A DNA stretch of 57,385 nucleotides from Acidimicrobiales bacterium (GCA_020629375.1 JAHDDK010000001.1:60744-118128), one strand, 5' to 3'. Positions 1-9,055 are shown, numbered from the stretch's first letter. The notes: generated by a model from the letters alone, not told the origin. A program made the numbers and translations.

Positions 1-394
1 GCCTTCGGTTTGGGCGCCGATTGGATCGACTGCCGAGTCCGGGACGACGGTGTCGTTGCCGCCGGCGGGGTCGACGGTGAAGTTGACGGTTGGTCGGCCG
101 TCTCCCCAGTCTTCGATGTTGCCGGCGTTGTCGACGGCGTAGGTGTTGACCCGGTAGTTGGCGGCGGTGGCGGTGAAGGTGCTGGACCAGGTGTTGGTGC
201 CGGTTGCGGGGATCCAGACCTTTGCGGTGGTCCAGGCGGCGCCGTCCCAGTAGTTGTTGTCGTCGAGTCGGCGGATGCGGACGAAGACGGTGGCGACGCC
301 GGAGTTGTCGTCGGTGGCGGTGCCGGTGATGGTGACGGGGCCTTCGGTTTGGGCGCCGATTGGATCGACTGCCGAGTCCGGGACGACGGTGTCG
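1..394 (-). repeat. 339-bp spaced exact direct repeat (55 bp) inside the propeller gene
   Basis: The 55 bases at 1-55 recur exactly at 340-394. They encode the linker between consecutive Ig-like units. The spacing of 339 bp equals 113 codons, the length of one unit. Identity breaks off directly after the linker, so the shared part is the unit border rather than the whole unit, at least as far as the window shows. Confidence 0.9.
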
Positions 395-2574
395 GGGCTG
401 GTCGCTGGGTCGTCGGTGCGGAACGCAACGGTCCAGCCGAGTGCCTTGGTGTTGGGGTGTTCGGCGACGGCGTAGGCGGCGGGCACGGTGCCCGTCTGGG
501 TGGACGTGATCAGCGACGTCGTTGTCGAGACCCGCCCGGATCCCGAGCCGATGGATTCGTCGAGTTCTTGTTCGTCCCAGGGAGCGGAGAACTCCGTGGT
601 GCCGCTCGTCTTGTCGGCCCAGTGGCGAACGACGGTGGCGGGCTCCGGAAGCGTGAGGGCCGGAGCGAGGTGCGGTGCTCGCTGCTCGGTTTCACCGGTG
701 GCGGCCCAGGCGAGGATCGGGTCGGTTTCTTCGGCGCCGTCGAGGGCGAGGAGCGTGATCGATCCCTTGGCGCCAGAGTTGAGATTGAAGATCTGCGGAG
801 CGCCGGGGTCGTTGGCGCCAACGACATTCCAGAAGATCTGTGTTTCGAGTGAGTCGTCTTGTGCGGTTGCCGCCCAGGTCCAGCCCGCCGGAGGCGTGAT
901 GATGCGGCCGGTGGCGTTGACGGTAACGAAGGCGACGGCGACGTCGCCAGCGCTCGCGTTGGTCGGCATGGTGACGGTGTAGGCCGCCGAGTTGGCGTTG
1001 GTGGAGCTGACGCCAACGATCTCGACGGGACCGCCGCCAGCACCGATGACGACTGGCCGCGTGGCGCTGGCGGTCGCACCGGTGTTGTCGGTGACGGTGA
1101 GGGTGATCTCGTGCACGGTGTCATCCGCGAATCCGAACCATGGAGCGACGCCGGTCGCGGTCTGGCCACCACTGGTCGTCCAGGCGTACGAGGCGATCGA
1201 GCCGTCGGGGTCGAACGAGGCCGACGCATCGAGTTGGCAACTCGCACCGACGCACGACGCCGTGAAATGCGGTTCCGGTGCGGCGTTGAGGCCGTTGACG
1301 GCTTCGGGGAAGATCGCGAGATGCGGGGTCTTGACGCCGTACACGGTGTGGAAGTCACCGCCGGCGAGCAGGCCAGACGGGCCGATCTCGAGCTCCCAGA
1401 CGCCGTCGACGGAGTCGCCGTTCGGGTTCCACGGGAGGAGTGTGCCGTCGGTGGCGTCGAAGGCCATGAACTTGTTGCGGCGGACGGCGTTCGGGTTGGC
1501 GTCGCTCTCGACGTAGCCGTTGGCGGGGAACGCCGGGTTGGGGGTGTCGTCGAGGAGCAGTTTGTTCTCGACATAGATGAAGTTGCCGTGGCCGCCCGCC
1601 CAGACGGTGTTGCCGGACGTGGCGATCGCTTGGAAGTCGCCGGCGCCGACGCGTTCCCAGATGAGGGTGCCGTCGGTGGCGTCGAAGGCTTGGAGGGCGT
1701 TGCCGCCCGTGCTCAGCGAGCCTGCTCCGGCGGTGTACACGAGTGTGCCGTCAGGCTTGATTTCGACCTCGTAGACCGAGTCCGATGCGGATGCGGCCCA
1801 GGTGGTGTCGACGGCGCCGGTGTTGGCATCGAGGCGCACGACATAGTTGGCGGCGGTGCCGTTGACCTCCGTGAACGTGCCGGCCACGTACAGGTCGTTT
1901 CCGACGAGCTCGGTATCGAGGACTGCACCGGTGGCGCCTGCGGGCCAGGCGGTCAGCGCTGCGCTGAAGTTTGTATCGACGGCGCCAGTTTGTGCGTCGA
2001 CTTTGGCGATTCGGTCGGTGGTCACGCCGTTGACCGTGGTGAACCGTCCACCGATCCAGACCGACGTGCCGTCGGTTTCGATGGTCTCAACCGCACCGTT
2101 GGCATTGGCCGTGAATCCGTTGTCCAGGCTGGCGTCGTCGGCGTCGACCTTGGCGAGCCGGAGCTTGTTGATGCCATCGACTCGCGTGAATCGACCGGTG
2201 AGGTACACGTCGTCGCCGTTGGGCGATACGGCGATCGCGAGGACCTCCGGGGTGTTGCCGGAGTTGGTGATCACGGGGCGCCAGTCCGGGTCGACCTGGC
2301 CCGTGGCGACGTCGATCGCTGCGGCGGTCGGCTGAGCAATTCCGCCGACGGTGTTGATCTCTCCCCCGATGTAGTAGCGGCCGTTCGCCTCGACGACGGC
2401 CCAGACCGGAGACTCGATTGTGCTGGCCGGGTCGTCGGTCGGGTCGATCGTGGCGACTCCGAGGACGCCAGCCGGCGGGTTGTTGGCTCCCGCGGCGGTC
2501 ATCATCCCGAGTGCCGCCGCCAGTACGAGAATGCTCCCGAGCACCGCTCGAAGGCCCAAGTTTGTATTTCGCAT
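1..2574 (-). CDS. Secreted beta-propeller protein with PKD and Ig-like repeats (3' end outside window)
   Basis: This open frame runs from ATG at 2574 (minus strand) to the left edge without a stop, at least 858 codons. It starts MRNTNLGLRAVLGS with a hydrophobic segment and Ala-rich cleavage region, so it is secreted. Residues about 35-490 carry repeats of the type 'VYLTGRFTRVDG' and 'VWIGGRFTTVNG', typical of delta-60/beta-propeller repeats. A PKD-like stretch with 'ASASFDPDGSIASYAW' follows, then a roughly 200-residue beta-rich part, then Ig-like units with 'YAVDNAGNIEDWGDGRP'. The linker VVPDSAVDPIGAQTEG occurs twice, 113 residues apart. The same propeller type starts the lectin protein at 51278-54538, and the Ig-like units resemble those of the proteins at 10666-16401. 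The role is unknown; an extracellular surface or matrix protein is likely. The C-terminal anchor, if any, is not visible. Confidence 0.8.
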   Translation of the reverse strand, partial: MRNTNLGLRAVLGSILVLAAALGMMTAAGANNPPAGVLGVATIDPTDDPASTIESPVWAVVEANGRYYIGGEINTVGGIAQPTAAAIDVATGQVDPDWRPVITNSGNTPEVLAIAVSPNGDDVYLTGRFTRVDGINKLRLAKVDADDASLDNGFTANANGAVETIETDGTSVWIGGRFTTVNGVTTDRIAKVDAQTGAVDTNFSAALTAWPAGATGAVLDTELVGNDLYVAGTFTEVNGTAANYVVRLDANTGAVDTTWAASASDSVYEVEIKPDGTLVYTAGAGSLSTGGNALQAFDATDGTLIWERVGAGDFQAIATSGNTVWAGGHGNFIYVENKLLLDDTPNPAFPANGYVESDANPNAVRRNKFMAFDATDGTLLPWNPNGDSVDGVWELEIGPSGLLAGGDFHTVYGVKTPHLAIFPEAVNGLNAAPEPHFTASCVGASCQLDASASFDPDGSIASYAWTTSGGQTATGVAPWFGFADDTVHEITLTVTDNTGATASATRPVVIGAGGGPVEIVGVSSTNANSAAYTVTMPTNASAGDVAVAFVTVNATGRIITPPAGWTWAATAQDDSLETQIFWNVVGANDPGAPQIFNLNSGAKGSITLLALDGAEETDPILAWAATGETEQRAPHLAPALTLPEPATVVRHWADKTSGTTEFSAPWDEQELDESIGSGSGRVSTTTSLITSTQTGTVPAAYAVAEHPNTKALGWTVAFRTDDPATSPDTVVPDSAVDPIGAQTEGPVTITGTATDDNSGVATVFVRIRRLDDNNYWDGAAWTTAKVWIPATGTNTWSSTFTATAANYRVNTYAVDNAGNIEDWGDGRPTVNFTVDPAGGNDTVVPDSAVDPIGAQTEG

Positions 2575-2818
2575 GAGGTCAACCTGACTGTGTGGCCACG
2601 CGGCGTGGCCGATGGGACCGCCGTCGTTTCGCGACGTTATCGCATGGGCGGCATCAAGCGGAAGGCTGACGGCACGCGAGGGGCCAATTACCTACGGCTA
2701 CTTTAGGTGACATTCGGCACGTGCTTGGTGGTGTGCGGGAGTTCGCGGGTTCGGCTCGGTTCGGTCGCCGGTGTGAGCGGTACGATCAAGTCAGCACTCT
2801 CGCCTCGGACGGAGAACC
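2575..2818. promoter_or_regulatory. Divergent intergenic region between the propeller gene and sufB
   Basis: These 244 bases separate two divergent starts and must hold both promoters. An imperfect inverted repeat, ACCTA (2690-2694) and TAGGT (2704-2708), lies in the middle and could be an operator. A GGAG ribosome-binding site at 2811-2814 precedes the sufB ATG. No confident -35/-10 pair was identified. Confidence 0.35.
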
Positions 2819-4222
2819 ATGACGACTGCGGATATCGGTGTCGACCTCTCGAAGTACAACCTCGGCTGGTCGGACGCCGAGGACTACATCTACAAGCCGA
2901 AAAAGGGCCTCAACACCGACATCATCAATGAGATGTCGTGGATGAAGGGCGAGCCCTCCTGGATGCGCGACTTCCGACTCAAGTCGTACAACCGGTTCGA
3001 GAAGCGGCCGATGCCGAACTGGGGCGGCGACATGTCGGAGATCTACTTCGACGACATCTTCTATTACATCAAGCCGACGGAGTCGGTGTCCGACGACTGG
3101 GACGATATCCCCGAGGCCATCAAGGACACCTACGAAAAGCTGGGTATCCCCGAAGCCGAGCGGAAATATCTCGCCGGAGTCACTGCGCAGTACGAATCCG
3201 AGGTCGTGTATCACCGTAATCGTGAGGACCTCGAGCAGCAGGGCGTCATTTTCTGCGACATGGACACGGCGTTGCGGGAGCATCCCGAGCTCGTCAAGGA
3301 GTACTTCGGAACCGTTATCCCCCCGAACGACAACAAGTTCAGCTCACTCAACTCGGCGGTGTGGTCTGGAGGCAGTTTCATCTACGTGCCGCCAGGCGTT
3401 CAGGTCGAGATGCCGCTCCAGGCCTACTTCCGCATCAACGCGGAGAACATGGGCCAGTTCGAGCGGACGCTGATCATCGCCGACGAGGGAAGCTCGGTCC
3501 ACTACATCGAGGGCTGCTCGGCGCCGGTGTACACCAGCGATTCGTTGCATTCGGCGGTCGTTGAGATCATCGTGAAGGAATCGGCTCGCGTCACCTACAC
3601 AACGATCCAGAACTGGTCGAACAACGTGTTCAACCTCGTGACCAAGCGGGCCAAGGTGTACGCCGAAGGCCACATGGAGTGGATCGACGGCAACATCGGC
3701 AGCCGCCTGACGATGAAGTACCCGGCGGTCGTGATGGTCGGCCCGAAAGCGTCGGGCGAGGTGCTCTCGGTTGCCTATGCCGGCAACGGGCAGCATCAGG
3801 ACGCCGGCGCGAAGATGGTGCACGCCGCGCCCGAGACGACGTCGAAGATCGTGTCGAAGTCGATCAGCTCCGACGGTGGTCGAACCTCCTACCGCGGTCT
3901 CGTGCATGTCGACGAGGACGCCCACGGTTGCAAGAGCCATGTGCAATGCGATGCGTTGATCCTCGACGAGGATTCGATCAGCGACACCTATCCGTACATG
4001 GAGATCGGTTCGCGCGACGCGATCATCGGTCATGAGGCGACGGTGTCGAAGGTGGCCGACGAGCAGCTGTTCTACCTGATGAGCCGCGGCCTGTCGGAGG
4101 AGCAGGCGATGGGCATGATCGTGAACGGCTTCATCGAACCGATCACGCGCACGCTGCCAATGGAGTATGCGGTCGAGTGGAGCCGCCTCATCGAACTCCA
4201 GATGGAAGGCTCGATCGGCTGA
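2819..4222 (+). CDS. sufB: Fe-S cluster assembly protein SufB
   Basis: SufB is the core scaffold subunit of the SufBCD complex, where nascent Fe-S clusters are built in the cytoplasm. The 467-residue length is normal for the family. Recognisable stretches are the N-terminal '[18 protein letters not shown]', the beta-helix core, '[13 protein letters not shown]' and the C-terminal '[17 protein letters not shown]' that carries conserved His/Glu residues of the assembly site. The ATG at 2819 has GGAG 5 bases upstream. In related actinobacteria sufD follows directly; here an initiating sugar transferase and a small Cys-rich gene intervene, and the 3' end of sufB is partly repeated just downstream (4257-4273). 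The first gene of a locus whose sufS and sufU lie at the other end of the window. Confidence 0.97.
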   Translation: MTTADIGVDLSKYNLGWSDAEDYIYKPKKGLNTDIINEMSWMKGEPSWMRDFRLKSYNRFEKRPMPNWGGDMSEIYFDDIFYYIKPTESVSDDWDDIPEAIKDTYEKLGIPEAERKYLAGVTAQYESEVVYHRNREDLEQQGVIFCDMDTALREHPELVKEYFGTVIPPNDNKFSSLNSAVWSGGSFIYVPPGVQVEMPLQAYFRINAENMGQFERTLIIADEGSSVHYIEGCSAPVYTSDSLHSAVVEIIVKESARVTYTTIQNWSNNVFNLVTKRAKVYAEGHMEWIDGNIGSRLTMKYPAVVMVGPKASGEVLSVAYAGNGQHQDAGAKMVHAAPETTSKIVSKSISSDGGRTSYRGLVHVDEDAHGCKSHVQCDALILDEDSISDTYPYMEIGSRDAIIGHEATVSKVADEQLFYLMSRGLSEEQAMGMIVNGFIEPITRTLPMEYAVEWSRLIELQMEGSIG

Positions 4223-4273
4223 TCGGGCTTCCCGATCTACGCATCGAGCCTCAAAGGGAAGGCTCGATCGGCT
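4204..4273 (+). repeat. 17-bp direct duplication of the sufB 3' end
   Basis: The bases GGAAGGCTCGATCGGCT occur at 4204-4220 (last sense codons of sufB) and again at 4257-4273, 53 bases apart. The second copy is followed by TAG in the same phase, so it still reads Gly-Ser-Ile-Gly-stop. It looks like a copy of the sufB tail left at the junction with the inserted sugar transferase gene. Confidence 0.7.
4221..4268 (+). terminator. Two tandem hairpins directly after sufB
   Basis: Right at the sufB stop there is a perfect 7-bp stem GATCGGG/CCCGATC (4221-4237, loop CTT). A second perfect 8-bp stem follows, ATCGAGCC/GGCTCGAT (4243-4250 and 4261-4268). No T-run follows, so this may be an attenuator, an mRNA-stabilising element or a weak terminator that uncouples sufB from downstream genes. 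Confidence 0.5.
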
Positions 4274-4358
4274 AGGGCCGTCTGGGACGCGCGTGTGACC
4301 GAATTGGGTATCTGTTCCCAGGTGGGCATGCTCGTCGATCTTCTACTCTCAGTGGTTG

Positions 4359-5048
4359 ATGGGTAGGACGCGGCAACGCAGTGGAGTGGAACGGCCGGAT
4401 TTGGCGGTTGTCGGCGACCGTCCGTCGCTGCACGTGGTCCGTTCGCGTTCGTTCTATGAGCGACGTGGGAAGCGCCTGTTGGATCTGGCCTTGATCGGTC
4501 CGATTGCGTTGGCGGTCGCACCGGTCGCGTTGCTGATTGCCTTGGCGGTACGTGTTGGCCTGGGAGCTGGGGTTCTGTACGGGCAGGATCGGGTGGGGAT
4601 GGACGTCCACCCCTTCCAGATCCGCAAGTTTCGGACGATGCGCCACGATCGGCGGGCCCGTTCGGAGGCTGTCGACGTTGATCGCCGACAGAAGCACAAG
4701 ACCGTCGACGACCCCCGCCACACCGGTTTGGGCCGTTTGCTCCGCAAGCTGAGCCTGGATGAGTTGCCGCAGTTGCTGAACGTTCTGCGCGGGGAGATGA
4801 GCTTGGTCGGTCCCCGTCCCGAGGTGTGGGAGATCGCCGAGGCTCGTGGCTATCTCGCACACGTTCGTCACGAGGTTCGACCCGGTATGACCGGTCCGTA
4901 TCAGGTGAGCGACCTGCGGCGGGCTGGCGATTTGCGTGATGGTTTGCGCCTCGATGCGGAGTATGTCCGCGACATCTCGCTCGCAAACGACCTGCGCTAC
5001 CTGTTCGCCACGATCGGCGTGGTGCTCGGTCGTTCGACTGGTAGCTGA
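4359..5048 (+). CDS. Initiating sugar-phosphate transferase (polyprenyl-phosphate, bacterial sugar transferase family)
   Basis: This family moves a sugar-1-phosphate from a UDP-sugar to undecaprenyl phosphate in the inner membrane and so starts exo- or capsular polysaccharide synthesis. The roughly 229-residue protein has one hydrophobic segment near residues 30-60 (LLDLALIGPIALAVAPVALL), then 'RKFRTM', then the family hallmark 'LSLDELPQLLNVLRGEMS' and 'LVGPRPE'. The N-terminal extra membrane helices of long WbaP/WcaJ forms are absent, so it is the short PglC-like form. ATG 4359 was chosen; TTG 4356 adjoins it. It sits between sufB and sufD, an unusual place, and probably serves the glycan island further right. 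Sugar specificity cannot be read from the sequence. Confidence 0.93.
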   Translation: MGRTRQRSGVERPDLAVVGDRPSLHVVRSRSFYERRGKRLLDLALIGPIALAVAPVALLIALAVRVGLGAGVLYGQDRVGMDVHPFQIRKFRTMRHDRRARSEAVDVDRRQKHKTVDDPRHTGLGRLLRKLSLDELPQLLNVLRGEMSLVGPRPEVWEIAEARGYLAHVRHEVRPGMTGPYQVSDLRRAGDLRDGLRLDAEYVRDISLANDLRYLFATIGVVLGRSTGS

Positions 5049-5141
5049 TCGCCTCTCGGTCTCGTTCCGCCTCCCTGAAGATCGTGTCAGGATTCGGCAG
5101 GTCGACACCGATCGTGACAGTCGGCGGGCCATCATGGACAG

Positions 5142-5507
5142 ATGCCGATGCGTCAGGACTGCAAGTACTTCGAGTCCCGCAGCTATCCGAGTGGCGACAC
5201 CGTCCGAAAGTGCGACCTCGATCTTGCGCCCGAGGCGCCGTGGCGTTGCCCGGATGATTGCCCGCGGTATGAGCGTCGGCTCGGAGACGTCAACTGGAGC
5301 CATGGCACGTTGGTGACACCACCAACGCCGTCGGAGCCCAAGAGTCTTGGCGACGACGACTCCATTGCTGCGCTGCTCGACGCCGCAGAAGACATCGTCA
5401 ATGCCGCGGGTCCAGGGATCAAGGCCGAAGTCGATGCCGAACGAGCGCAAGCATTGAAGCCGAAAGGGCTCCGTCGATTCTTGGATCGGCGGAAGAAGCG
5501 CGACTGA
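5142..5507 (+). CDS. Small Cys-rich protein in the suf locus, function unknown
   Basis: The protein has 121 residues. The N-terminal third holds four Cys (7, 24, 36, 40) in the pattern 'QDCKYF...VRKCDL...WRCPDDCPRY', which could bind zinc or an Fe-S cluster. The middle is acidic (SLGDDDSIAALLDAAED) and the C-terminus strongly basic (KGLRRFLDRRKKRD). It starts at ATG 5142 (ATG 5148 is possible) and ends 40 bases before sufD. I do not recognise the family. Its position directly before sufD suggests a link to cluster assembly, but that is inference. Confidence 0.75.
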   Translation: MPMRQDCKYFESRSYPSGDTVRKCDLDLAPEAPWRCPDDCPRYERRLGDVNWSHGTLVTPPTPSEPKSLGDDDSIAALLDAAEDIVNAAGPGIKAEVDAERAQALKPKGLRRFLDRRKKRD

Positions 5508-5547
5508 GGCGATCGGCCGAGATCGGGCGCCGATACCCTCTCGGACG

Positions 5548-6780
5548 ATGTCCTCTGCAGTTGTTTCCGCCGAATGGCTCGATGACCGCCGTGACGCGGC
5601 GGCCTCAGAGCTCGATGCGTCGGCCCCGCCATCTGATGCCGACGAGGTTTGGCGGTACAGCCGTATCGCCGACATCGAGCTCTCGATGTTCGGTGACGCC
5701 CCCTCGCTCGACTCCGGCCCCGACCGCGTGTCGATCGATGACGTGGCGGCCTCGATCACGCTGCTGAACGGCCGGATCGTGCGTGTCGAACGCGACGAGG
5801 GCCGCCTTGGCAAATCGTTTGTGGGGTCGCTGACCGAGCTCGAGGGTGGCGCCGATCTGCTCGGTGGCTTGCGGCGTCATCGCGATCAGGTGTCGACGCT
5901 CCACGACGCACGTCTTCACGACGCCGTCGTGGTCGACGTTCCTCGTGGTGTGGTGGTCGACGGGCCGATCGTGGTCGACTCGTGGATTGACGCGCCGGGC
6001 GCCGCGGTGGCAACTCACGTCGTCGTGCGGGCCGCGAATGGGGCGCAGGTGACCGTGCTGGAGCGTCGCCGCTCGAGCGAGGCCGAGCAGCTGGTGTTGC
6101 CCGAAGTTGAGCTCCTCGCTCAGCCGGACGCTCGCGTTGGATTCTTGGCGGTCCAGGAGCTGGGTCGGGCTACGCACTGCCTGGAGCAGCAGTGGTCGGA
6201 TTCGCATCAGCAGAGCCATGTCGTGGCGTCGATTGCGGCCTTCGGCGGGTCGTACGCCCGGGTACGTGCGGACTTTCGTTTGTCGGGACGCGGTGCGAGC
6301 GGGGATCTCCTGGCGGTGTATTTCGGCGACGGCGATCAGATGCTCGACTTCCGAACCTTCCAGGACCACGAGGCGCCCGACACGACCTCGAACCTGTTGT
6401 TCAAGGGTGCGGTAACCGGGTCGGCTCGTTCGGTGTACTCGGGGCTGATCCGGGTGAACGAGGATGCTCCGGGCACGAACGCCTTCCAGACGAATCGCAA
6501 CCTGAAGTTGAGCGACGACGCGTGGGCGTATTCGGTGCCGAACCTCGAGATCGAACAGAACCAGGTGGCGTGTAGCCACGCCTCGACCGTTGGCGAGATC
6601 GACGAGATGCAGCTGTTCTACTTGGAGAGCCGAGGGGTGCCGACGACTGTCGCCGAGCAGCTTCTCGTCTCCGGCTTCTTCGCCGAGGTGATCGATCAGT
6701 TGCCGGTCGACGCGGTTCGTGGGGAGATGCGGGCCATCGTGGACGCTGCTCTTCAGGCCGACCGGGCGGCCGCATCATGA
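5548..6780 (+). CDS. sufD: Fe-S cluster assembly protein SufD
   Basis: SufD pairs with SufB and SufC in the Fe-S scaffold complex. The 410-residue protein shows the usual variable N-terminal helical part ('DEVWRYSRIADIEL'), a beta-helix core and the C-terminal 'SHASTVGEIDEMQLFYLESRG', which parallels the SufB tail '[21 protein letters not shown]'. Its His is the conserved SufD residue of the SufB-SufD interface. The stop overlaps the next start (ATGA at 6777-6780), so translation with the Rieske gene is coupled. Identity is firm. Confidence 0.95.
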   Translation: MSSAVVSAEWLDDRRDAAASELDASAPPSDADEVWRYSRIADIELSMFGDAPSLDSGPDRVSIDDVAASITLLNGRIVRVERDEGRLGKSFVGSLTELEGGADLLGGLRRHRDQVSTLHDARLHDAVVVDVPRGVVVDGPIVVDSWIDAPGAAVATHVVVRAANGAQVTVLERRRSSEAEQLVLPEVELLAQPDARVGFLAVQELGRATHCLEQQWSDSHQQSHVVASIAAFGGSYARVRADFRLSGRGASGDLLAVYFGDGDQMLDFRTFQDHEAPDTTSNLLFKGAVTGSARSVYSGLIRVNEDAPGTNAFQTNRNLKLSDDAWAYSVPNLEIEQNQVACSHASTVGEIDEMQLFYLESRGVPTTVAEQLLVSGFFAEVIDQLPVDAVRGEMRAIVDAALQADRAAAS

Positions 6781-7109
6781 GCGCCGAACCCGTACGCTTG
6801 TGCGCCGTCGGCGATCTCGCCGACGGCGACATTGCGTCGATCGAGATCGATGGCGTGGCCATCGCCTACGCCCGGGTCGGCGACGAGTGGTTCGCGATCG
6901 ACGACACGTGCAGCCACGCCAAGGTGTCGTTGGCCGACGGCATCGTCGACGAGGACGAGTGCGCGATCGAGTGCCCGAAGCACGGGGCGTTGTTCTCGCT
7001 TCGGTCCGGTGAAGCGATGACCTTTCCGGCCACGAAGCCGGTGCGTTCTCACGCGGTCGTCGTCGACGATGGCGAAGTGCTCGTGTCGATCCGTCAGGAG
7101 GACGGCTGA
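6777..7109 (+). CDS. Rieske [2Fe-2S] ferredoxin of the SUF locus
   Basis: A 110-residue Rieske-type protein: Cys45-Ser-His47 ('DDTCSHAKV') and Cys66-Pro-Lys-His69 ('ECPKHGALF') are the four ligands of a [2Fe-2S] cluster. Such small proteins resemble ferredoxin subunits of non-heme oxygenases and are often encoded in actinobacterial suf operons. An electron-transfer role during assembly is plausible but not proven by sequence. It overlaps sufD by 4 nt and sufC by 1 nt, so the three are cotranslated. Confidence 0.93.
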   Translation: MSAEPVRLCAVGDLADGDIASIEIDGVAIAYARVGDEWFAIDDTCSHAKVSLADGIVDEDECAIECPKHGALFSLRSGEAMTFPATKPVRSHAVVVDDGEVLVSIRQEDG

Positions 7110-7927
7110 TGAGTGAGTTGGTGATCTCGGACCTGCGGGCCTCCGTGGGTGACAAGGAGATCCTTCGTGGCGTGTCGTTGACGGTGCGAAGCGGTGAGGT
7201 CCACGCAGTGATGGGCCCGAACGGGTCGGGCAAGTCGACGTTGTCGCATGTGATCACCGGTCGACCCGGGTACACGGTCACCGGTGGGTCGGTGCACCTC
7301 GACGGCGTCGACCTTCTGGCGCTGCCGGCCTGGGAGCGGGCGCACGCCGGATTGTTCTTGGCGATGCAGTACCCGACCGAGGTCCCGGGCGTGTCGCTCG
7401 AGTCGATGTTGGTCGAGTCGGCGGTCGCCGCGGGGCGAGATGCCTCGGCGGTGGCGTCGGCGATTCGATCAGAGGCCGACCAGATCGGTTTCGACGCGAG
7501 CTTGATCGACCGGCCCCTCAACGTCGATCTGTCAGGCGGCGAGAAGAAGCGGAACGAGACGATCCAGCTCGCGGTCTTGCAGCCGCGGATCGCCATCCTC
7601 GACGAGATCGATTCGGGTCTGGACGTCGACGCGATGCGGGCGGTGACGCGCCGGATCGAATCGGCGACGAACGACACCGAGCCGCTGGGTGTGCTGGCGA
7701 TCACGCACTACCGCCGTCTGTTCGACGAGTTGGAGCCCGATCACGTGCATGTCTTCGCCGACGGCACAATCCAGAAGACCGGTGGACCCGAGCTTGCCGA
7801 GGAGCTGGAGCGCACGGGATATGCCGAATGGGTTGATCCGGATGCGACGGTCGAGACGGCGTCTGCGTTCGACAATCCGTTCGGCGACACCACGTTCGCC
7901 GATGCGCTGAATCTCCACGAGGGCTGA
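7109..7927 (+). CDS. sufC: Fe-S cluster assembly ATPase SufC
   Basis: SufC is the ABC-type ATPase that drives SufBD. The 272-residue protein carries Walker A GPNGSGKST (residues 36-44), the SufC-specific signature 'LSGGEKKRNE', Walker B 'IAILDEIDSGLD' and the switch His in 'LAITHYRRLF'. The C-terminus is slightly longer than in short SufC forms. Its start overlaps the Rieske stop by one base. In many relatives sufS and sufU follow; here galE follows, and sufS/sufU lie 49 kb away on the opposite strand. Confidence 0.97.
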   Translation: MSELVISDLRASVGDKEILRGVSLTVRSGEVHAVMGPNGSGKSTLSHVITGRPGYTVTGGSVHLDGVDLLALPAWERAHAGLFLAMQYPTEVPGVSLESMLVESAVAAGRDASAVASAIRSEADQIGFDASLIDRPLNVDLSGGEKKRNETIQLAVLQPRIAILDEIDSGLDVDAMRAVTRRIESATNDTEPLGVLAITHYRRLFDELEPDHVHVFADGTIQKTGGPELAEELERTGYAEWVDPDATVETASAFDNPFGDTTFADALNLHEG

Positions 7928-8014
7928 CCGCACGCTCGACCTTCTCGGCGTCGCCTGGACGGCTTGTCCACATCGGGTCGCATGGCCCACCGTCGGATTG
8001 GCATCATGGGCGGC

Positions 8015-9055
8015 ATGGCGAATCACGGCAGTTCGGAGGCGCGCGGCACGATTCTGGTGACCGGCGCGGCGGGATATATCGGGAGTCACACGTGTGTCGT
8101 GTTGCTCGAGGCGGGATGGGATGTCGTCGGGGTGGACAACTTCGACAACAGCTCGCCGGTGGCGGTGGACCGGGTCGCCGAACTCGCCGGACGCCCGATC
8201 GATTTCGTCGAGCTCGATCTGCGGGATCGTGTCGCCGTCGACTCGGTCTTTGCGGCGCACGACATCGATTCGGTGGTGCACTTCGCCGGCCTCAAGGCGG
8301 TCGGCGAGTCGGTCGCCGAGCCGCTGCTCTATCACGACACCAACGTCGGTTCGACGATCTCGCTGCTCGGGGCGATGGATGCGGCCGGTGTCCGGGACCT
8401 GGTCTTTTCGTCGTCGTGCACGGTGTATGGCAATCCCGAGCCCGAGGACATGCCGTTGACCGAGGCCCAGCCGACTTCGGCGGTGAGTCCCTACGGGCGA
8501 ACCAAACTGTTCATCGAAGAGATGCTTCAGGATGTCGCCGCAGCGGGGTCGTGGCGGATCCTCAGTCTTCGCTACTTCAATCCGGTCGGCGCGCATGCGA
8601 GCGGCCGGATCGGCGAGGACCCGTCGGGGATCCCCAACAACCTGATGCCGTACACCATGCAGGTGGCCGTCGGTGTGCGCGAGTCGCTATCGGTGTTCGG
8701 TGGCGACTACCCAACGCCAGACGGCACGTGCATCCGTGACTACATCCATGTTGTCGACCTGGCCGAGGGCCACGAAGCTGCCTTGCGCACCCTGCCGACC
8801 GTCGAAGGATTCGAAGCGATCAACCTCGGAACCGGCGTCGGGTCGACCGTGCTCGAGGTCGTCGCCGCATCCGAGCGTGCAGTGGGTGCCCCGATCGCCC
8901 ACCAGATCGTCGATCGCCGGCCTGGCGATGCCACGGCGGTGTTCGCCGACCCGGCGAGAGCGCTCGATCGGATGGGCTGGAAGGCCACCCGAGATCTTGA
9001 CGACATGTGCGTCGACCACTGGCGCTGGCAGAAGAACAACCCCAACGGGTACTGA
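8015..9055 (+). CDS. galE: UDP-glucose 4-epimerase
   Basis: GalE interconverts UDP-glucose and UDP-galactose and so supplies UDP-Gal for glycan assembly. The Rossmann NAD motif TGAAGYIGS is at residues 16-24. The catalytic part shows 'SSSCTVYG' and 'SPYGRTK' (Tyr/Lys), and 'RYFNPVGAH' and 'CIRDYIHV' are typical of GalE. ATG 8015 gives a normal length of 346 residues; an upstream in-frame ATG at 7964 would add 17 residues without homology. Its stop abuts that of the convergent lipoprotein gene in the 6-base palindrome TGATCA (9053-9058). Confidence 0.93.
   Translation: MANHGSSEARGTILVTGAAGYIGSHTCVVLLEAGWDVVGVDNFDNSSPVAVDRVAELAGRPIDFVELDLRDRVAVDSVFAAHDIDSVVHFAGLKAVGESVAEPLLYHDTNVGSTISLLGAMDAAGVRDLVFSSSCTVYGNPEPEDMPLTEAQPTSAVSPYGRTKLFIEEMLQDVAAAGSWRILSLRYFNPVGAHASGRIGEDPSGIPNNLMPYTMQVAVGVRESLSVFGGDYPTPDGTCIRDYIHVVDLAEGHEAALRTLPTVEGFEAINLGTGVGSTVLEVVAASERAVGAPIAHQIVDRRPGDATAVFADPARALDRMGWKATRDLDDMCVDHWRWQKNNPNGY

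Noticed and set aside
859..2706. 615-residue plus-strand reading frame opposite the propeller gene
   Set aside because: Composition is Gly/Asp/Val/Arg-rich without any family motif, and the opposite strand encodes a clear secreted propeller protein; it is a GC-driven shadow.
2690..2708. ACCTA/TAGGT dyad as a SufR-type operator of sufB
   Set aside because: It does not match a Fe-S regulator site that I can name, and it may belong to the divergent gene; kept only as a possible operator.
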